A stretch of DNA of 64,000 nucleotides from Alcaligenes ammonioxydans (GTDB lineage Bacteria; Pseudomonadota; Gammaproteobacteria; Burkholderiales; Burkholderiaceae_B), in contig NZ_CP049362.1 of assembly GCF_019343455.1 (NCBI RefSeq), forward strand, positions 3,596,001 through 3,660,000, read 5' to 3'. Below the pieces are notes generated by a model. The model was given only the letters and a program-made list of their open reading frames with translations, did not search any database and was not told the origin of the DNA. The translations under genes and the position numbers were made by a program. Shown in pieces: positions 15,418 to 26,085 of this stretch (position 1 is its first letter; the number at the start of each line of letters is the position of its first letter).

Positions 15418-15961
15418 TGCATTCCTCCGTATTGATTCCCACCGCGAACGCGCGGCGCCGTATCACGCAACAACCGGAAACGAACACACGGACTTCAGAA
15501 CCAACCAGAGCTTGCGTTAAGAACAAGCACGTTACCTAAGCCTGGGTTTGAAGTCTGCACGCTGCTTGTGGTTGAGACCGGTCGTGCAAGAAACTGAACA
15601 AAGTGGATAGGCTGTTTCATAGTAGCGACTGCTCTCGCGCTTGAAAAGCTGAAAACGGCGGCAGGCGTCAGCCGACACACAGGCAGATTTACGCAGCAGG
15701 GCTGGCAAGCACTCACCCCTAAAACACGGAAAACTGACGAGCCATGCGGCTTAGCCAGGACATGGGGTGCCGGCACAAGAGGCCGGAACACGCCCTCATT
15801 GTGTTCAAGCCGAGATACAAGACCAAACACTTGGATACAGGCGCACGCTGTTTTCAGGGTGGAAGCGTCCCTTGGCCTCGTAGGCCAGATAAGGCCGATG
15901 CCTATTTTAAGAATCAATGGATTCTATTAATATGAATCGACCGTTACTTTTATTGCGGACA
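15418..15961. other. 544-bp stretch without a supported gene
   Basis: It separates divergent genes (ferritin leftwards, ChrB-like rightwards) and must hold both promoters. A 140-codon minus-strand frame (15495-15917) has no recognisable motif, no good start site and unlikely composition. No hairpin with a T tract was seen. Confidence 0.45.
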
Positions 15962-16504
15962 ATGACTTCAAGAAGCTGGATACTACTGACTTACAAAGTC
16001 CCTGCGGAACCCAGTGCCAAACGTCTGGCACTGTGGCGACGCTTGAAAAGCCTGGGGGCGGTTTATCTGCAAAACGGTGTGTGCGTCCTGCCCAAAACGG
16101 ATGAGCATGTGCGTCGCCTGAAAGTGCTGGAAAATGACATCGCGACCATGCAAGGCGAGTGTGTCCTGCTAGAGACGGTTGCCCTGGACAAAGCCCAGGA
16201 GGATAAAGTGATCGCCCGCTTCACGCACGAGCGCAACGATCAATACCAGGAACTGCTGGGTTGCTGCCGGGACTTCGAAGCCGAGATCGACAAGGAAATA
16301 TCGATTCAGAAATTCACCTATGCCGAGCTCGACGAAGAGGAAACCGACCTGAAGAAACTGGAGAGCTGGTACGAAAAAATCCAGAAACTGGATTTTTATG
16401 GCGCTCCCCTGGCACAGATTGCTCAAGAGCGTCTGCAAGCGTGCAGGGCCCGACTGGAAGCCTATGCCCAAATGGTCTACGACGCCCATGAAGAAAACCG
16501 CTGA
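15962..16504 (+). CDS. ChrB N-terminal-domain protein
   Basis: About 180 residues from ATG 15962; in-frame starts at 15917 and 15932 are possible, none with a clear ribosome-binding site. The opening SRSWILLTYKVPAEPSAKRLALWRRLKSLGAVYLQNGVCVLP is the signature of the N-terminal domain of ChrB, the chromate-sensing regulator of chromate-resistance operons; here the C-terminal domain of full-length ChrB is absent and replaced by a charged helical segment (EIDKEISIQKFTYAELDEEE). The next gene, an MFS transporter, overlaps or directly abuts it, so the two are co-transcribed. Stand-alone ChrB-N proteins occur in other proteobacteria; a regulatory or sensing role for the transporter is inferred. Confidence 0.8.
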   Translation: MTSRSWILLTYKVPAEPSAKRLALWRRLKSLGAVYLQNGVCVLPKTDEHVRRLKVLENDIATMQGECVLLETVALDKAQEDKVIARFTHERNDQYQELLGCCRDFEAEIDKEISIQKFTYAELDEEETDLKKLESWYEKIQKLDFYGAPLAQIAQERLQACRARLEAYAQMVYDAHEENR

Positions 16505-17711
16505 TCCCATGCCTGCCCAGGCCCTCGCCTCCCGAGCCAACATTCACCGTAGCGTCTGGGCGCTGGGTTTCGTGTCCATGTTCATGGACATTTCCTCCGA
16601 GCTGATCCATGCCCTGCTGCCTATCTACATGGTTACGGTCCTTGGCACCTCGGTACTGGCAGTGGGCCTGATCGAAGGTATTGCCGAAGCCACAGCCTCC
16701 ATCATGAAAGTGTTTTCCGGTGCCCTCAGCGACCGTTTTGGCAAGCGCAAGCTGCTGGCCGTCATTGGCTATGGCCTGGCTGCCCTGACCAAACCGATTT
16801 TCCCCCTGGCGAACTCCTTGGACTGGCTGGTCGGCGCCCGTTTTGTCGATCGCATTGGCAAAGGCATACGCGGCGCCCCCCGCGACGCTCTGGTTGCCGA
16901 TGTCACTCCACCCGAACTGCGCGGCGCAGCCTATGGCCTACGGCAAACGCTCGATACCATTGGCGCATTTATCGGCCCTTTACTGGCAATCGGACTGATG
17001 TGGTGGACGGCCAATAACTACCAGCTAATCTTCTGGGTCGCAGTCCTGCCCGCCTTTACGGCCCTTGCTATTTTGGTGTTCTTTGTACGCGAACCCAAGC
17101 TACCCGCCACAAACCGCCCCCGCACACTGCCGCTGAACCGGCAAGAATTAGGCCGCCTGGGCTCCCGTTACTGGTGGGTAATCGTGATTGGTCTGGCCTT
17201 TACCCTGGCCCGTTTTAGCGAAGCCTTCCTGATTCTGCGCGGCGAATCCAGCGGACTGCCACCCATGTGGGCCCCAGCCGTGCTGGTCCTGATGAGTGTG
17301 GCCTTCTCGCTGTCTGCCTACCCTGCCGGTGTCCTGTCCGACCGCATGCGTAAAACCGATCTGCTCCTGATCGGCGTGGCCTTGCTGATTGCAGCAGACC
17401 TGATTCTAGCCTTCGTCCCCGGCCTGTTTGGCCTCGGTTTAGGGGTAGCGCTGTGGGGACTGCACATGGGATTTACTCAAGGCCTGTTCAATGTACTGAT
17501 CGCTGACAGCGCCCCCGCCGAACTACGCGGCACTGCCTTTGGCCTGTTCCACCTGCTCACCGGCATTGCACTGCTGCTGGCCAGTGTGATTGCGGGCCTG
17601 CTGTGGGACTCCATCGGCTTTCAGGGGACATTTGCCGCTGGCGCACTCTTTGCCGTCTTGACGGGAGCTGGTCTGATCGCCCTACGGCGCTCTGCCCAAG
17701 GACACTTTTAA
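16488..17711 (+). CDS. MFS transporter paired with a ChrB-N-domain protein
   Basis: 407 residues from ATG 16488, which overlaps the ChrB-like gene by 17 bp; ATG 16509, just after that gene's stop, is an alternative start. Twelve hydrophobic segments, the MFS motif-A-like loop GALSDRFGKRKLLAVIGYG between segments 2 and 3 and a second copy GVLSDRMRKTDLL in the C-terminal half identify a major facilitator superfamily exporter. The RFVDRIGKGIRGAPRDALVAD block is typical of a group of MFS proteins often annotated as drug or unknown-substrate efflux pumps. Because the partner is ChrB-like, oxyanion or metal efflux is a possibility, but the known chromate pump ChrA belongs to a different family. Confidence 0.85.
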   Translation: MKKTADPMPAQALASRANIHRSVWALGFVSMFMDISSELIHALLPIYMVTVLGTSVLAVGLIEGIAEATASIMKVFSGALSDRFGKRKLLAVIGYGLAALTKPIFPLANSLDWLVGARFVDRIGKGIRGAPRDALVADVTPPELRGAAYGLRQTLDTIGAFIGPLLAIGLMWWTANNYQLIFWVAVLPAFTALAILVFFVREPKLPATNRPRTLPLNRQELGRLGSRYWWVIVIGLAFTLARFSEAFLILRGESSGLPPMWAPAVLVLMSVAFSLSAYPAGVLSDRMRKTDLLLIGVALLIAADLILAFVPGLFGLGLGVALWGLHMGFTQGLFNVLIADSAPAELRGTAFGLFHLLTGIALLLASVIAGLLWDSIGFQGTFAAGALFAVLTGAGLIALRRSAQGHF

Positions 17712-17902
17712 AACGCCGCCTGAGACGATGCAGCAAACGCAGACTCGGGTTCTGCCCACCGTGCCGCCCAACGGGGTTGGAGCTAGCTACCTACCCTCAA
17801 CGGCTCACTGGTTTTCGCCACGCGAGTCGGGACTGCGCAGCCAGGGCGTCAAACGGGGCCCTGCCTCATTGCGAACCGTCGACCTCGTCGACGACGACCC
17901 AC

Positions 17903-17938
17903 AAAAAACCCTGGCCCGCACGCTGCTAACCAGGGTTT
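17903..17938 (-). terminator. Rho-independent terminator of ssb
   Basis: AAACCCTGG (17906-17914) pairs with CCAGGGTTT (17930-17938) around a 15-nt loop; on the minus strand the stem ends in TTTTTT. It lies 24 bp after the ssb stop and also faces the convergent MFS gene. Confidence 0.85.
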
Positions 17939-17961
17939 CTGAGCCTGAAGGCTGCTGGGAA

Positions 17962-18474
17962 TTAGAACGGAATGTCGTCATCCATATCGGCCAGATTATC
18001 CGACATGGGTGCGGGGTTGCGGGGGGCCTGTTGCGGTGCCTGCTGCGCAGGAGCAGGACGCTGAGCGCGCTGAGGAGCCGGCGCACCACCGCCGTATTCG
18101 CCACCGCCCATGCTGCCACCACCCATCTCGCCGCCACCATCACGACCACCCAGCATTTGCATTTGCTCGGCAATGATTTCAGTCGTGAAGCGTTCCTGGC
18201 CGTCCTGACCCGTCCATTTACGGGTACGCAGACGACCTTCCACGTAGACGGGACGGCCTTTGCGAAGGTACTCACCGGCAATTTCAGCCAGGCGGTTGTA
18301 GAACACCACGCGGTGCCATTCCGTTTCCTCGCGGCGTTCGCCGGAGGTACGGTCTTTCCACTGCGAAGTCGTGGCAATGGAAATATTGCAGATGGCCGAA
18401 CCTTCCGCGCTGTAGCGTACTTCTGGGTCACGGCCAAGATTGCCCACCAGAATGACTTTATTTACCGATGCCAT
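17962..18474 (-). CDS. ssb: Single-stranded DNA-binding protein
   Basis: 170 residues. The N-terminal OB fold (about 1-112) starts [20 protein letters not shown] and contains the tryptophan and phenylalanine positions of SSB ([20 protein letters not shown]). A Gly/Gln/Pro/Ala-rich linker follows (about 113-160), and the C-terminus is the acidic DMDDDIPF tip used to recruit repair and replication partners. It is complete and ordinary. ATG at 18472-18474 with an AGGAT site. The neighbouring MFS and uvrA genes are in the usual betaproteobacterial arrangement. Confidence 0.98.
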   Translation of the reverse strand: MASVNKVILVGNLGRDPEVRYSAEGSAICNISIATTSQWKDRTSGERREETEWHRVVFYNRLAEIAGEYLRKGRPVYVEGRLRTRKWTGQDGQERFTTEIIAEQMQMLGGRDGGGEMGGGSMGGGEYGGGAPAPQRAQRPAPAQQAPQQAPRNPAPMSDNLADMDDDIPF

Positions 18475-18732
18475 GAAAAAATCCTGTAGTCAAAATTTCA
18501 ATATCAAGCCGTATTATCGTGGATTCGTGCCTTAATTAACACTCCCACGCGGCTGCCGGCGAGACTGTTTTGCCCATGCCGACCATCCCCGTACGACACC
18601 TTGAAAGGCCTGTCAGGCTCTGCAGCCCAACCCTGTCGCAGCCATGCCCAGCTCTTGCTACCTGGGCCCATCCGGTCACCTTACAGGCGCCTGCCCGCCC
18701 GCTTGTTGCACAGGCGTAACCAACACCGCCTT

Positions 18733-19944
18733 TCAGTATTTGTCTTTGAACCCACGCGCCGTCAGTAGCCAGAGCACGGCCAGGGCGGCACCCGTCCACA
18801 ACACCCATTGGATTTGCCCACGACCCGCCAGGACGCCCCCGACCAGCCCACCCGCAAATACGCCCAGGGACTGAGAGGTGTTGTAAAAACCCAGCGCCAA
18901 GCCCTTATATTCGGGCGGTGCCACACGCGAGACCAAAGACGGCTGCAAGGCTTCCAGCACGTTAAAACCAATGAAAAACAAGGTCAATGCAGCCACCATG
19001 GGCACCAACGCATCGCGTGCCCACGGCATGACAGCCAGTACCACGATCAACAGCAACACAGCCAGTTCCAACGCTTGCTTATGGCGCTTGCGAGTCTCGG
19101 TCCAGAACACCGCCGGCACCATCAGTACAAAGGACACCAGGATGACGGGCAGGTACACCTTCCATAAATCCTGCGTTCCATAACCGCCCAAGGTAGCCAG
19201 AATACCCGGCACCACGATGAACAAAGACATCAGGATAAAGTGCAGACAGAACACCCCAAAATTCAGGCGCAACAAATCCATATGACGCAAGACCTGCCCA
19301 GCCGTGACCCGCACAATCGAAGCGGGCGCTTTAGGGGCGCTGGGCACAGCAAAAGCCGCGATCAACAGACAGACAAAACCCAGCAAACTGATCGCCCAGA
19401 ACAAGCCTGACAGTCCGAATTGTCCCACCAGAACTGGGGAAAGAACCAGCGATACGGCAAAAGACAGACCAATCGAGCCGCCTACCATGGCCATTGCACG
19501 CGTCCGTACCTCAGGGCGCGTGGAGTCAGCCACCCAAGCGGAAATAGCGGCCGAAACCGCCCCCAAACCCTGGATACACCGCCCGACTGTCACCCAGTCG
19601 ATATGTTGCGCCAGGGCCGAGATCACCCCGCCAATCACAAACAGCGCCATGCCAATGACAATCACCGGACGACGGCCAAAGCGGTCCGAAGCCATGCCCA
19701 AGGGAATCTGCAACACGGCCTGTGTCAGGCCATAGGCCCCCAGAGCAAGGCCGACGCGGGCGGCATCATTGCCGCCTGGCAACGCGTGCGCGGCAACAGC
19801 GAACACGGGGGTAAGCAAAAACAGGCCCAGCATCCGAGAGGCAAACAACAAAGCAAGCAGGATGCTGGCCTTGCGTTCCTGCCGGGTCAGACTCAGGCGT
19901 GCTGGGCGCGAGCCGGCCGTATTCATGGTTTGATGTGTACTCAT
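18733..19944 (-). CDS. MFS transporter between ssb and uvrA (YajR-like)
   Basis: 403 residues with twelve hydrophobic segments. MFS motif A is seen as GMASDRFGRRPVIVIG (between segments 2 and 3), and LSRVAPPEYKGLALGFYNTSQSLGVFAGGLVGG near the end is typical of the YajR / proton-coupled drug-efflux group. The C-terminal ferredoxin-like domain of E. coli YajR is not present; the protein ends at RGFKDKY. The substrate is unknown. Start ATG 19942-19944; the ribosome-binding site is weak. Divergent from uvrA, leaving only 111 bp for both promoters. Confidence 0.9.
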   Translation of the reverse strand: MSTHQTMNTAGSRPARLSLTRQERKASILLALLFASRMLGLFLLTPVFAVAAHALPGGNDAARVGLALGAYGLTQAVLQIPLGMASDRFGRRPVIVIGMALFVIGGVISALAQHIDWVTVGRCIQGLGAVSAAISAWVADSTRPEVRTRAMAMVGGSIGLSFAVSLVLSPVLVGQFGLSGLFWAISLLGFVCLLIAAFAVPSAPKAPASIVRVTAGQVLRHMDLLRLNFGVFCLHFILMSLFIVVPGILATLGGYGTQDLWKVYLPVILVSFVLMVPAVFWTETRKRHKQALELAVLLLIVVLAVMPWARDALVPMVAALTLFFIGFNVLEALQPSLVSRVAPPEYKGLALGFYNTSQSLGVFAGGLVGGVLAGRGQIQWVLWTGAALAVLWLLTARGFKDKY

Positions 19945-20055
19945 TTAATACTCTGTCACAACTGGGCTGCCAAGGAGCCCCGTTACCCGTTCACATAAAT
20001 TCTGACGCAACGCGCTATAGTAGCAAGTTGCCTTTTGACAAGCCTAAATAAAGCG

Positions 20056-23019
20056 ATGGAAGCCATCCGCATTCGTGGTGCCCGTACCCACAACCTGAAA
20101 AATGTCTCCGTAGACCTGCCACGCCACCAGCTGGTCGTGCTGACGGGGCTGTCCGGTTCTGGGAAATCCTCTCTTGCCTTCGACACTTTGTATGCCGAGG
20201 GCCAGCGGCGCTATGTGGAAAGCCTGTCCGCTTATGCACGCCAGTTTCTGCAACTGATGGACAAACCCGATGTCGACCTGATCGAAGGCTTATCGCCGGC
20301 CATTGCCATCGAACAAAAGGCGGCGGGCCATAACCCGCGCTCGACAGTCGGTACCACAACCGAGATCCACGATTATTTGCGCCTATTGTACGCGCGCGTC
20401 GGCACACCTTACTGCCCGGACCACCATCTGGCACTGCAGGCCCATAGCGTGAGCCAGATGGTAGACCAGATTCTGCAATGGGAACCAGAAACCCGTATCG
20501 CTGTGCTGGCTCCCCTGCACCGCGCCCGGGTAGGCGATTTGCAACTGGAACTGCGTGGCTTGCAGGCCCAAGGCTTTGTGCGGGTACGGGTCGATGGGGA
20601 AATCTCCAGCATTGAAGATCTGCCGACGCTCGATGCCGAGCAGGCTCATGATCTGGACCTGGTGATAGACCGGCTGCGTATCCGGCCCGACAGCCAGCAA
20701 CGTCTGGCAGAAAGCCTGGAAACCGCCCTGTCCACCAGCAATGGGCGCTGCCTGGTGGTCAATCTGGACACCGGTCGGGAACAGCCCTATTCCAGCCACT
20801 ACGCCTGCCCGGTCTGTGATTACTCCCTGCCCGAGCTGGAACCGCGCCTGTTCAGCTTCAACAATCCGGCCGGCGCCTGCCCGGAATGCAACGGTTTGGG
20901 TCAAGTCGATGTGTTCGACCCGGAACGCGTTGTCGCTTTCCCGGAACTGAGCCTGGCCGGCGGTGCGATAGCGGGCTGGGATAGACGCAATGCCTTTACC
21001 TATACCCTGCTGACCAGCCTGGCAGCCCATTATCACTTTGATATCGACGCACCCTTCGAGTCCCTGCCCGACGAACTGCGCCACACCGTGCTGTATGGCT
21101 CCGGCGCTGAGGAAATTCCTTTTCTCTATTTGAACGAGAAAGGTCGCACCACGGTGAAAACTCACCCCTTTGAAGGTGTGATTCCCAATCTGCAACGTCG
21201 CTGGGCGGAAACCGATTCCAGCGCTGTGCGCGAGGAACTGAACAAGCTGCGTCGCACCCAGACCTGCCCAGCCTGCCATGGTGCACGCCTGCGTCTGGAA
21301 GCGCGTCACGTCCGTATTGGGGACGACCCGGTTCCCGATCCCACAGAATGCAAGCATCAGGCAGGCGCCGCGCCTGCCAGCCCAGCAGCCCGCAACGTCG
21401 ACAAATTGCCTGAAAATACTGCGCAGTGCGCACAGGCAAGCGCCACAACTCAAGGACAGGCCAAGGGTCTGGCCATCTATGAAGTCGAAGCCCTGGCTTT
21501 GTCTGACTGCCTGGCCTGGTTCGAGCACCTTTCGTTAACAGGGGCAAAAAAAGAGATTGCCGACCGTATCGTGCGTGAAATCCGCCTGCGGCTGGAGTTT
21601 CTGAACAATGTGGGTCTGAACTACCTGTCTCTGGACCGCAGTGCCGACACCATCTCGGGTGGCGAGGCGCAGCGTATTCGTCTGGCAAGCCAGATCGGCT
21701 CCGGCCTGACCGGGGTAATGTACGTTTTGGATGAGCCCTCGATTGGCCTGCATCAGCGCGATAACGACAAGCTGATCCAGACCCTGCAACACCTGCGGGA
21801 CCTGGGCAATAGCGTGATTGTGGTCGAACACGACGAGGACATGATCCGCAGCGCCGACTACGTCATTGATATGGGCCCGGGCGCAGGCGAACACGGCGGA
21901 CAGATCACCGCTCAGGGCTCTCCCACAGAGCTGGCCAGCAACCCGGCCTCGATGACCGGGCAGTACCTGTCCGGGCAACGGAAAATTGCCATTCCCAAAC
22001 GCCGTCCAGTGGATGACAGCCTGAACTGGCTGCGCTTGTACGGCGCCAGCGGCAATAATCTGAAATCGGTGGATCTGGCGATTCCTGCAGGCCGGCTGGT
22101 TTGCATTACCGGGGTATCCGGCTCCGGCAAATCCACCCTCATCAACGACACCCTGGCCACGGCTTTCTCGCATCTGCTGCATCGCGCCCACGCCGAACCT
22201 GCCCCCTATGACCGCATGGAAGGGCTGGAACATTTCGACAAGATCATCACGGTGGACCAAACACCGATTGGCCGTACTCCGCGCAGTAACCCAGCCACGT
22301 ACACCGGCATGTTCACCGCTATTCGCGAGCTGTTTGCCAGTGTGCCCGAGGCTCGCCTGCGCGGCTACGACCCGGGTCGCTTCTCTTTTAACGTCAAGGG
22401 CGGTCGCTGCGAGGCTTGCCAGGGCGATGGCGTGGTCAAGGTCGAGATGCACTTTCTGCCCGACGTCTACGTGCCTTGTGATGTCTGCCAGGGCCGTCGC
22501 TACAACCGCGAAACCCTGGATATCCGCTACCGGGGTCGCAATATCAGCGAAGTGCTGGATCTGACCGTTGAGCAGGCGCTGGAGTATTTTGATGCGGTCC
22601 CCGCAGTGGCCCGCAAACTAAGCACTCTGATCGATGTAGGGCTGTCCTATATACGTCTGGGTCAAAGCGCGACCACTCTGTCCGGGGGTGAGGCTCAACG
22701 AGTGAAATTGTCACTGGAGCTGTCCAAACGCAGTACCGGCCAAACCTTGTACGTGCTGGACGAGCCGACCACCGGCCTGCACTTTCAGGATATTGCCGTC
22801 TTGTTGGACGTGTTGGACAAGCTGGTCGAGTCTGGCAATAGCGTGGTTGTCATTGAACACAACCTGGATGTCATCAAGACCGCTGACTGGCTTGTGGACA
22901 TGGGGCCGGAAGGCGGCCAGGGCGGTGGACAGATTGTGGTGCAAGGCACCCCGGAAACGGTTGCCGCCTGTGAACAAAGCCATACCGGGCGCTATCTGAA
23001 GCCTTTGTTGCAGCGCTAA
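20056..23019 (+). CDS. uvrA: UvrABC excinuclease subunit A
   Basis: 987 residues from ATG 20056 (a TTG seven codons earlier is in frame but less likely). UvrA is the ATP-dependent damage-recognition subunit of nucleotide excision repair. Both ABC modules are complete: Walker [10 protein letters not shown] near residue 32 and GVSGSGKST near 680, with [16 protein letters not shown] signatures and [10 protein letters not shown] / [11 protein letters not shown]alker B segments. Zinc-finger cysteines are in CPVC...CPEC and CEAC...CDVC. An insert of about 45 residues ([17 protein letters not shown] and on to TTQGQAKG, near residues 430-475) is absent from E. coli UvrA; it is Ala/Gln-rich and follows the CPACHG segment. 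Confidence 0.98.
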   Translation: MEAIRIRGARTHNLKNVSVDLPRHQLVVLTGLSGSGKSSLAFDTLYAEGQRRYVESLSAYARQFLQLMDKPDVDLIEGLSPAIAIEQKAAGHNPRSTVGTTTEIHDYLRLLYARVGTPYCPDHHLALQAHSVSQMVDQILQWEPETRIAVLAPLHRARVGDLQLELRGLQAQGFVRVRVDGEISSIEDLPTLDAEQAHDLDLVIDRLRIRPDSQQRLAESLETALSTSNGRCLVVNLDTGREQPYSSHYACPVCDYSLPELEPRLFSFNNPAGACPECNGLGQVDVFDPERVVAFPELSLAGGAIAGWDRRNAFTYTLLTSLAAHYHFDIDAPFESLPDELRHTVLYGSGAEEIPFLYLNEKGRTTVKTHPFEGVIPNLQRRWAETDSSAVREELNKLRRTQTCPACHGARLRLEARHVRIGDDPVPDPTECKHQAGAAPASPAARNVDKLPENTAQCAQASATTQGQAKGLAIYEVEALALSDCLAWFEHLSLTGAKKEIADRIVREIRLRLEFLNNVGLNYLSLDRSADTISGGEAQRIRLASQIGSGLTGVMYVLDEPSIGLHQRDNDKLIQTLQHLRDLGNSVIVVEHDEDMIRSADYVIDMGPGAGEHGGQITAQGSPTELASNPASMTGQYLSGQRKIAIPKRRPVDDSLNWLRLYGASGNNLKSVDLAIPAGRLVCITGVSGSGKSTLINDTLATAFSHLLHRAHAEPAPYDRMEGLEHFDKIITVDQTPIGRTPRSNPATYTGMFTAIRELFASVPEARLRGYDPGRFSFNVKGGRCEACQGDGVVKVEMHFLPDVYVPCDVCQGRRYNRETLDIRYRGRNISEVLDLTVEQALEYFDAVPAVARKLSTLIDVGLSYIRLGQSATTLSGGEAQRVKLSLELSKRSTGQTLYVLDEPTTGLHFQDIAVLLDVLDKLVESGNSVVVIEHNLDVIKTADWLVDMGPEGGQGGGQIVVQGTPETVAACEQSHTGRYLKPLLQR

Positions 23020-23020
23020 G

Positions 23021-23037
23021 GTCCTGCTTCGCAGGAC
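23021..23037. repeat. Small hairpin just after uvrA
   Basis: GTCCTGC (23021-23027) pairs with GCAGGAC (23031-23037), one base after the uvrA stop. No T tract follows, so it is at most a weak terminator in the gap between the convergent uvrA and dgt genes. Confidence 0.45.
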
Positions 23038-23141
23038 GCTACCACCAGAGATCCAGGCTTAAAGACCGCTCATTCGCCGCATCCTGGGCCATTAAAGCGG
23101 TTTCTACGGCCGTGCCTCCTGGTGAGGTCGATCTATCAGGC

Positions 23142-24266
23142 CTACATCTTGAATATCGCGTCATGTTCGCGAATGGCATGGCGGTCCGTCATCCCCGCAA
23201 TGTAGTCGGCGATGGCCCGGGCCTGGGCAATAGGGTCTTCACGACGATGCTCGGCCGCCAGCAGGCGCGGATCATCCAAAAAAGCGTGAAACAGTTCGCG
23301 CACAATATTCTGTGCCTTGCTCATCATGCGCACCACTTTGTAATGACGGTATAAGTTGGCATGCAAAAACCGCTTGAGCTCATCAGCCTGAGCGCGTAGT
23401 TCCGGCGAGAACCCAGCCAGGCGCGGTAACTGACGAATCGCCTCCACACTATCAGGACGGTGCTCCTCCAGCCTGGCACGCGTGGTTTCGGTTAAATCGA
23501 CCACCAGGGTATTGATCATGCCACGGATAATTTCAGCTACCAGACGCTGACCACTCAAGCCCGGGTACTGAGTCTGCACATGCTCGTAATGATCACGAAA
23601 CAGACGCAGCTCCAGCAATTGCTCCAGACGAATCAGGCCGGAGCGCAAACCGTCATCAATATCATGATTGTTGTAAGCAATTTCATCAGCCAGATTGGCC
23701 ATTTGCGCTTCCAACGACGGTTGGGTGCGATCAATGAAGCGCTGGCCGACCTCGCCCAATTCCCGCGCATGTTTTAGTGAGCAGTGCTTCAAAATCCCTT
23801 CGCGGGTTTCAAAGCACAGGTTCAGACCATTGAAGGCGGCATAGCGCTCTTCGAGCTCGTCCACTACCCGCAGGCTTTGCAGATTGTGCTCAAAGCCCCC
23901 GGCCTCGGGCCGCAGGCTTTGCATGCAACTATTCAAGGTATCCTGACCCGCATGGCCAAAAGGGGTATGGCCCAGATCATGAGCCAGGGAGATCGCTTCA
24001 ATCAGGTCTTCGTGCAAGCCCAGATTGCGGGCGATGGCCCGCGCCAGCTGGGCCACTTCCAAACTATGCGTCAAACGTGTCCGAAACAAATCACCTTCGT
24101 GGTTAATGAAAACCTGGGTCTTGTATTCCAGCAAACGAAACGCATTGCAGTGAATAATCCGGTCGCGGTCCCGCTGAAAGGCATTCCGGCCTTGGGGCGC
24201 TGCCTCTGCATAACGCCGACCGCGGGACTGTTCAGGGTGACAGGCATAAGCGGCAAGCATTTGCAT
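23142..24266 (-). CDS. dgt: Deoxyguanosinetriphosphate triphosphohydrolase-like protein
   Basis: 374 residues. It carries the HD-domain metal site: [19 protein letters not shown] (first His), [15 protein letters not shown] (HD pair plus further His) and [17 protein letters not shown] (late Asp), in the order of dGTPases of the short, non-enterobacterial type. It cleaves dGTP or other dNTPs to nucleoside and triphosphate. The start region [11 protein letters not shown] is typical of this group. ATG 24264-24266 lies five bases after the aroB stop, with its AGGAG site inside the end of aroB, so aroK-aroB-dgt form one operon. Confidence 0.93.
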   Translation of the reverse strand: MQMLAAYACHPEQSRGRRYAEAAPQGRNAFQRDRDRIIHCNAFRLLEYKTQVFINHEGDLFRTRLTHSLEVAQLARAIARNLGLHEDLIEAISLAHDLGHTPFGHAGQDTLNSCMQSLRPEAGGFEHNLQSLRVVDELEERYAAFNGLNLCFETREGILKHCSLKHARELGEVGQRFIDRTQPSLEAQMANLADEIAYNNHDIDDGLRSGLIRLEQLLELRLFRDHYEHVQTQYPGLSGQRLVAEIIRGMINTLVVDLTETTRARLEEHRPDSVEAIRQLPRLAGFSPELRAQADELKRFLHANLYRHYKVVRMMSKAQNIVRELFHAFLDDPRLLAAEHRREDPIAQARAIADYIAGMTDRHAIREHDAIFKM

Positions 24267-24271
24267 GGGTT

Positions 24272-25360
24272 TTACTCCTGTTCCACCGTTGTAAAGCGGG
24301 CCAAGGCCTGGCGCACCACATCAGGCGCTACCGCCTGAACCTTGGCATGAGCTAATTTATCCAGCAGCACAAAGCGCAACTGGCCACCTTCATTTTTCTT
24401 GTCCACCTGCATCAGCTGCAGCCAACGGTCCGCAGGCCATTGTGGTGGCGTGACCGGACATCCGCTGGCTTGAACCAGGGCCTTGATACGGGCCACATCC
24501 TGAGCCGGCAGGCCACAAACTAAATGGGACAGTTCAGCGGCCATGATCATGCCGCAGCCGACGGCTTCACCATGCAGCCATTGACCATAGCCCATACCGG
24601 ACTCAATTGCGTGACCAAAAGTGTGGCCAAAGTTCAAGATAGCGCGCAGACCAGACTCGCGTTCGTCCTGCGAGACCACCTCGGCCTTCACTTCGCAGGA
24701 GCGGCGGATCGCATGAGCAATCTGCTCCTGATCCAGACGGCGCATGGCGGCGATCTGCTCCTCACACCAGTTGAAGAAATCCAGATCGTAAATCATGCCG
24801 TACTTGATGACTTCAGCCAGACCGGCGGAAATTTCGCGAGCGGGCAGCGTCCTGAGTACATCGGTGTCTATTTCCACCGCGATGGGCTGGTAGAAGGCGC
24901 CCACCATATTCTTGCCCAGCGGATGGTTGATGGCTGTCTTGCCACCGACTGAAGAATCCACCTGCGCCAGCAAGGTCGTGGGGACCTGCACAAAGCGCAC
25001 GCCCCGCATAAAGCAAGCTGCGGCAAAACCGGCCATATCACCAATAACCCCGCCACCCAATGCCACGATCAGAGCTTTGCGATCCAGATGACTGCCCAGC
25101 AGTGCGTCAAAAATCAGGTTCAGGGACTCCCAGGTCTTGTAAGCTTCGCCATCGGGCAGTTCAATCACGTGAACCGGTTTGCCAGTGGTGACCAGAGCTT
25201 CCTTGACCGGCGCCAGATACAAGGCCGCTACGGTAGGATTGGTGACAATTGCAATGGCGGAGGTATCAGCGGGCACGGTGTCTGCAAGCTGCGCCAGACG
25301 TCCGGCAGCGATATGGATGGGATAAGCGCCACCCTGGGCGTCAACATGCACTACGGACAT
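24272..25360 (-). CDS. aroB: 3-dehydroquinate synthase
   Basis: 362 residues, the normal length. It converts DAHP to 3-dehydroquinate, the second step of the shikimate pathway, in the cytoplasm using NAD+ and a divalent metal. Recognised by [40 protein letters not shown] and the metal-binding [12 protein letters not shown] region (His residues). The ATG at 25358-25360 directly abuts the aroK stop codon (TAAATG), so the two are translationally coupled. Confidence 0.98.
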   Translation of the reverse strand: MSVVHVDAQGGAYPIHIAAGRLAQLADTVPADTSAIAIVTNPTVAALYLAPVKEALVTTGKPVHVIELPDGEAYKTWESLNLIFDALLGSHLDRKALIVALGGGVIGDMAGFAAACFMRGVRFVQVPTTLLAQVDSSVGGKTAINHPLGKNMVGAFYQPIAVEIDTDVLRTLPAREISAGLAEVIKYGMIYDLDFFNWCEEQIAAMRRLDQEQIAHAIRRSCEVKAEVVSQDERESGLRAILNFGHTFGHAIESGMGYGQWLHGEAVGCGMIMAAELSHLVCGLPAQDVARIKALVQASGCPVTPPQWPADRWLQLMQVDKKNEGGQLRFVLLDKLAHAKVQAVAPDVVRQALARFTTVEQE

Positions 25361-25966
25361 TTAGCAACCTCGTTCTTTCAACAGAGACAATAAATGGCGC
25401 ACCGCATGATGCACCGGCGCCGAGCCGGTCTCAAAGCGGATGTCGGCCACTTCTTCATAGAGGGGTTCGCGCGCCTGCAGCAACTCCTGAATGCGAGCCC
25501 GAGGGTCCGCCGTTTGCAGCAGTGGCCGGTTACGATCTCGGGCCACGCGACGGTACAGTTCATCTACCGTGGCGCACAAGTACACTACGATACCGCGATC
25601 TTTGATGATCTGGCGATTGGCCTCGGACAAAATAGCCCCGCCACCCGTTGCCAGCACAATTCCGCTCTGGCGCGAACAAATATCGAGCACTGCAGATTCA
25701 CGTTTGCGGAACCCTTGCTCACCTTCGAACTCAAAGATAGTGGACACTCGCACCCCGCTTCGGGCTTCCAGCTCGTGGTCCAGGTCCATAAACTCGCGTT
25801 TGAGTTCCCGCGCCAATTGACGGCCAATGGTCGTTTTACCGGCCCCCATCATGCCCACCAAAATAATGGGTCGAGGGCCAGTTTGTTGTAAATGGAGCAG
25901 CTCGGCGTCTGTTAAGGGATCAGGATGTTCTACAGGCATCAGCTCGGCGGGTAAAGAGTGGTTCAT
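25361..25966 (-). CDS. aroK: Shikimate kinase
   Basis: 201 residues. It phosphorylates shikimate with ATP. The P-loop GMMGAGKTT is at residues 38-46; DLDHELEARSG (shikimate- and Mg-binding Asp), FRKRES and ATGGGAIL follow in order. An N-terminal extension of about 30 residues precedes the usual start of the domain; ATG 25964-25966 is the only good start seen, so the extension may be real. First gene of aroK-aroB-dgt and divergent from the PBP1A gene, with no pil/hof genes between them. Confidence 0.97.
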   Translation of the reverse strand: MNHSLPAELMPVEHPDPLTDAELLHLQQTGPRPIILVGMMGAGKTTIGRQLARELKREFMDLDHELEARSGVRVSTIFEFEGEQGFRKRESAVLDICSRQSGIVLATGGGAILSEANRQIIKDRGIVVYLCATVDELYRRVARDRNRPLLQTADPRARIQELLQAREPLYEEVADIRFETGSAPVHHAVRHLLSLLKERGC

Positions 25967-26085
25967 TTGTGTATTATCCCATTAGCCTTCCCTAAGCACA
26001 GTCCGCTTGCTTAGTATTATTTTGTTACATTGATACTTGGTATGAGGCCCAGTCCTGCTGCGTTTGGACTTTAAAATCAGCCCTA

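Noticed and set aside
15495..15917. 140-codon minus-strand frame in the bacterioferritin/ChrB gap
   Set aside because: No ribosome-binding site, no motif, and a composition unlike its neighbours; not supported as a gene.
20035..20040. TTGACA just before uvrA as a -35 box
   Set aside because: No -10 box lies 16-18 bp downstream; that position falls inside the coding region. The TATAGT at 20016-20021 upstream is a better -10 candidate but has no good -35 box.
25967..26085. Expected pilMNOPQ/hofMNOPQ block between the PBP1A gene and aroK
   Set aside because: Only 119 bp separate the two genes, with no remnants; absence at this place is noted but is common enough in this family not to be called an event.
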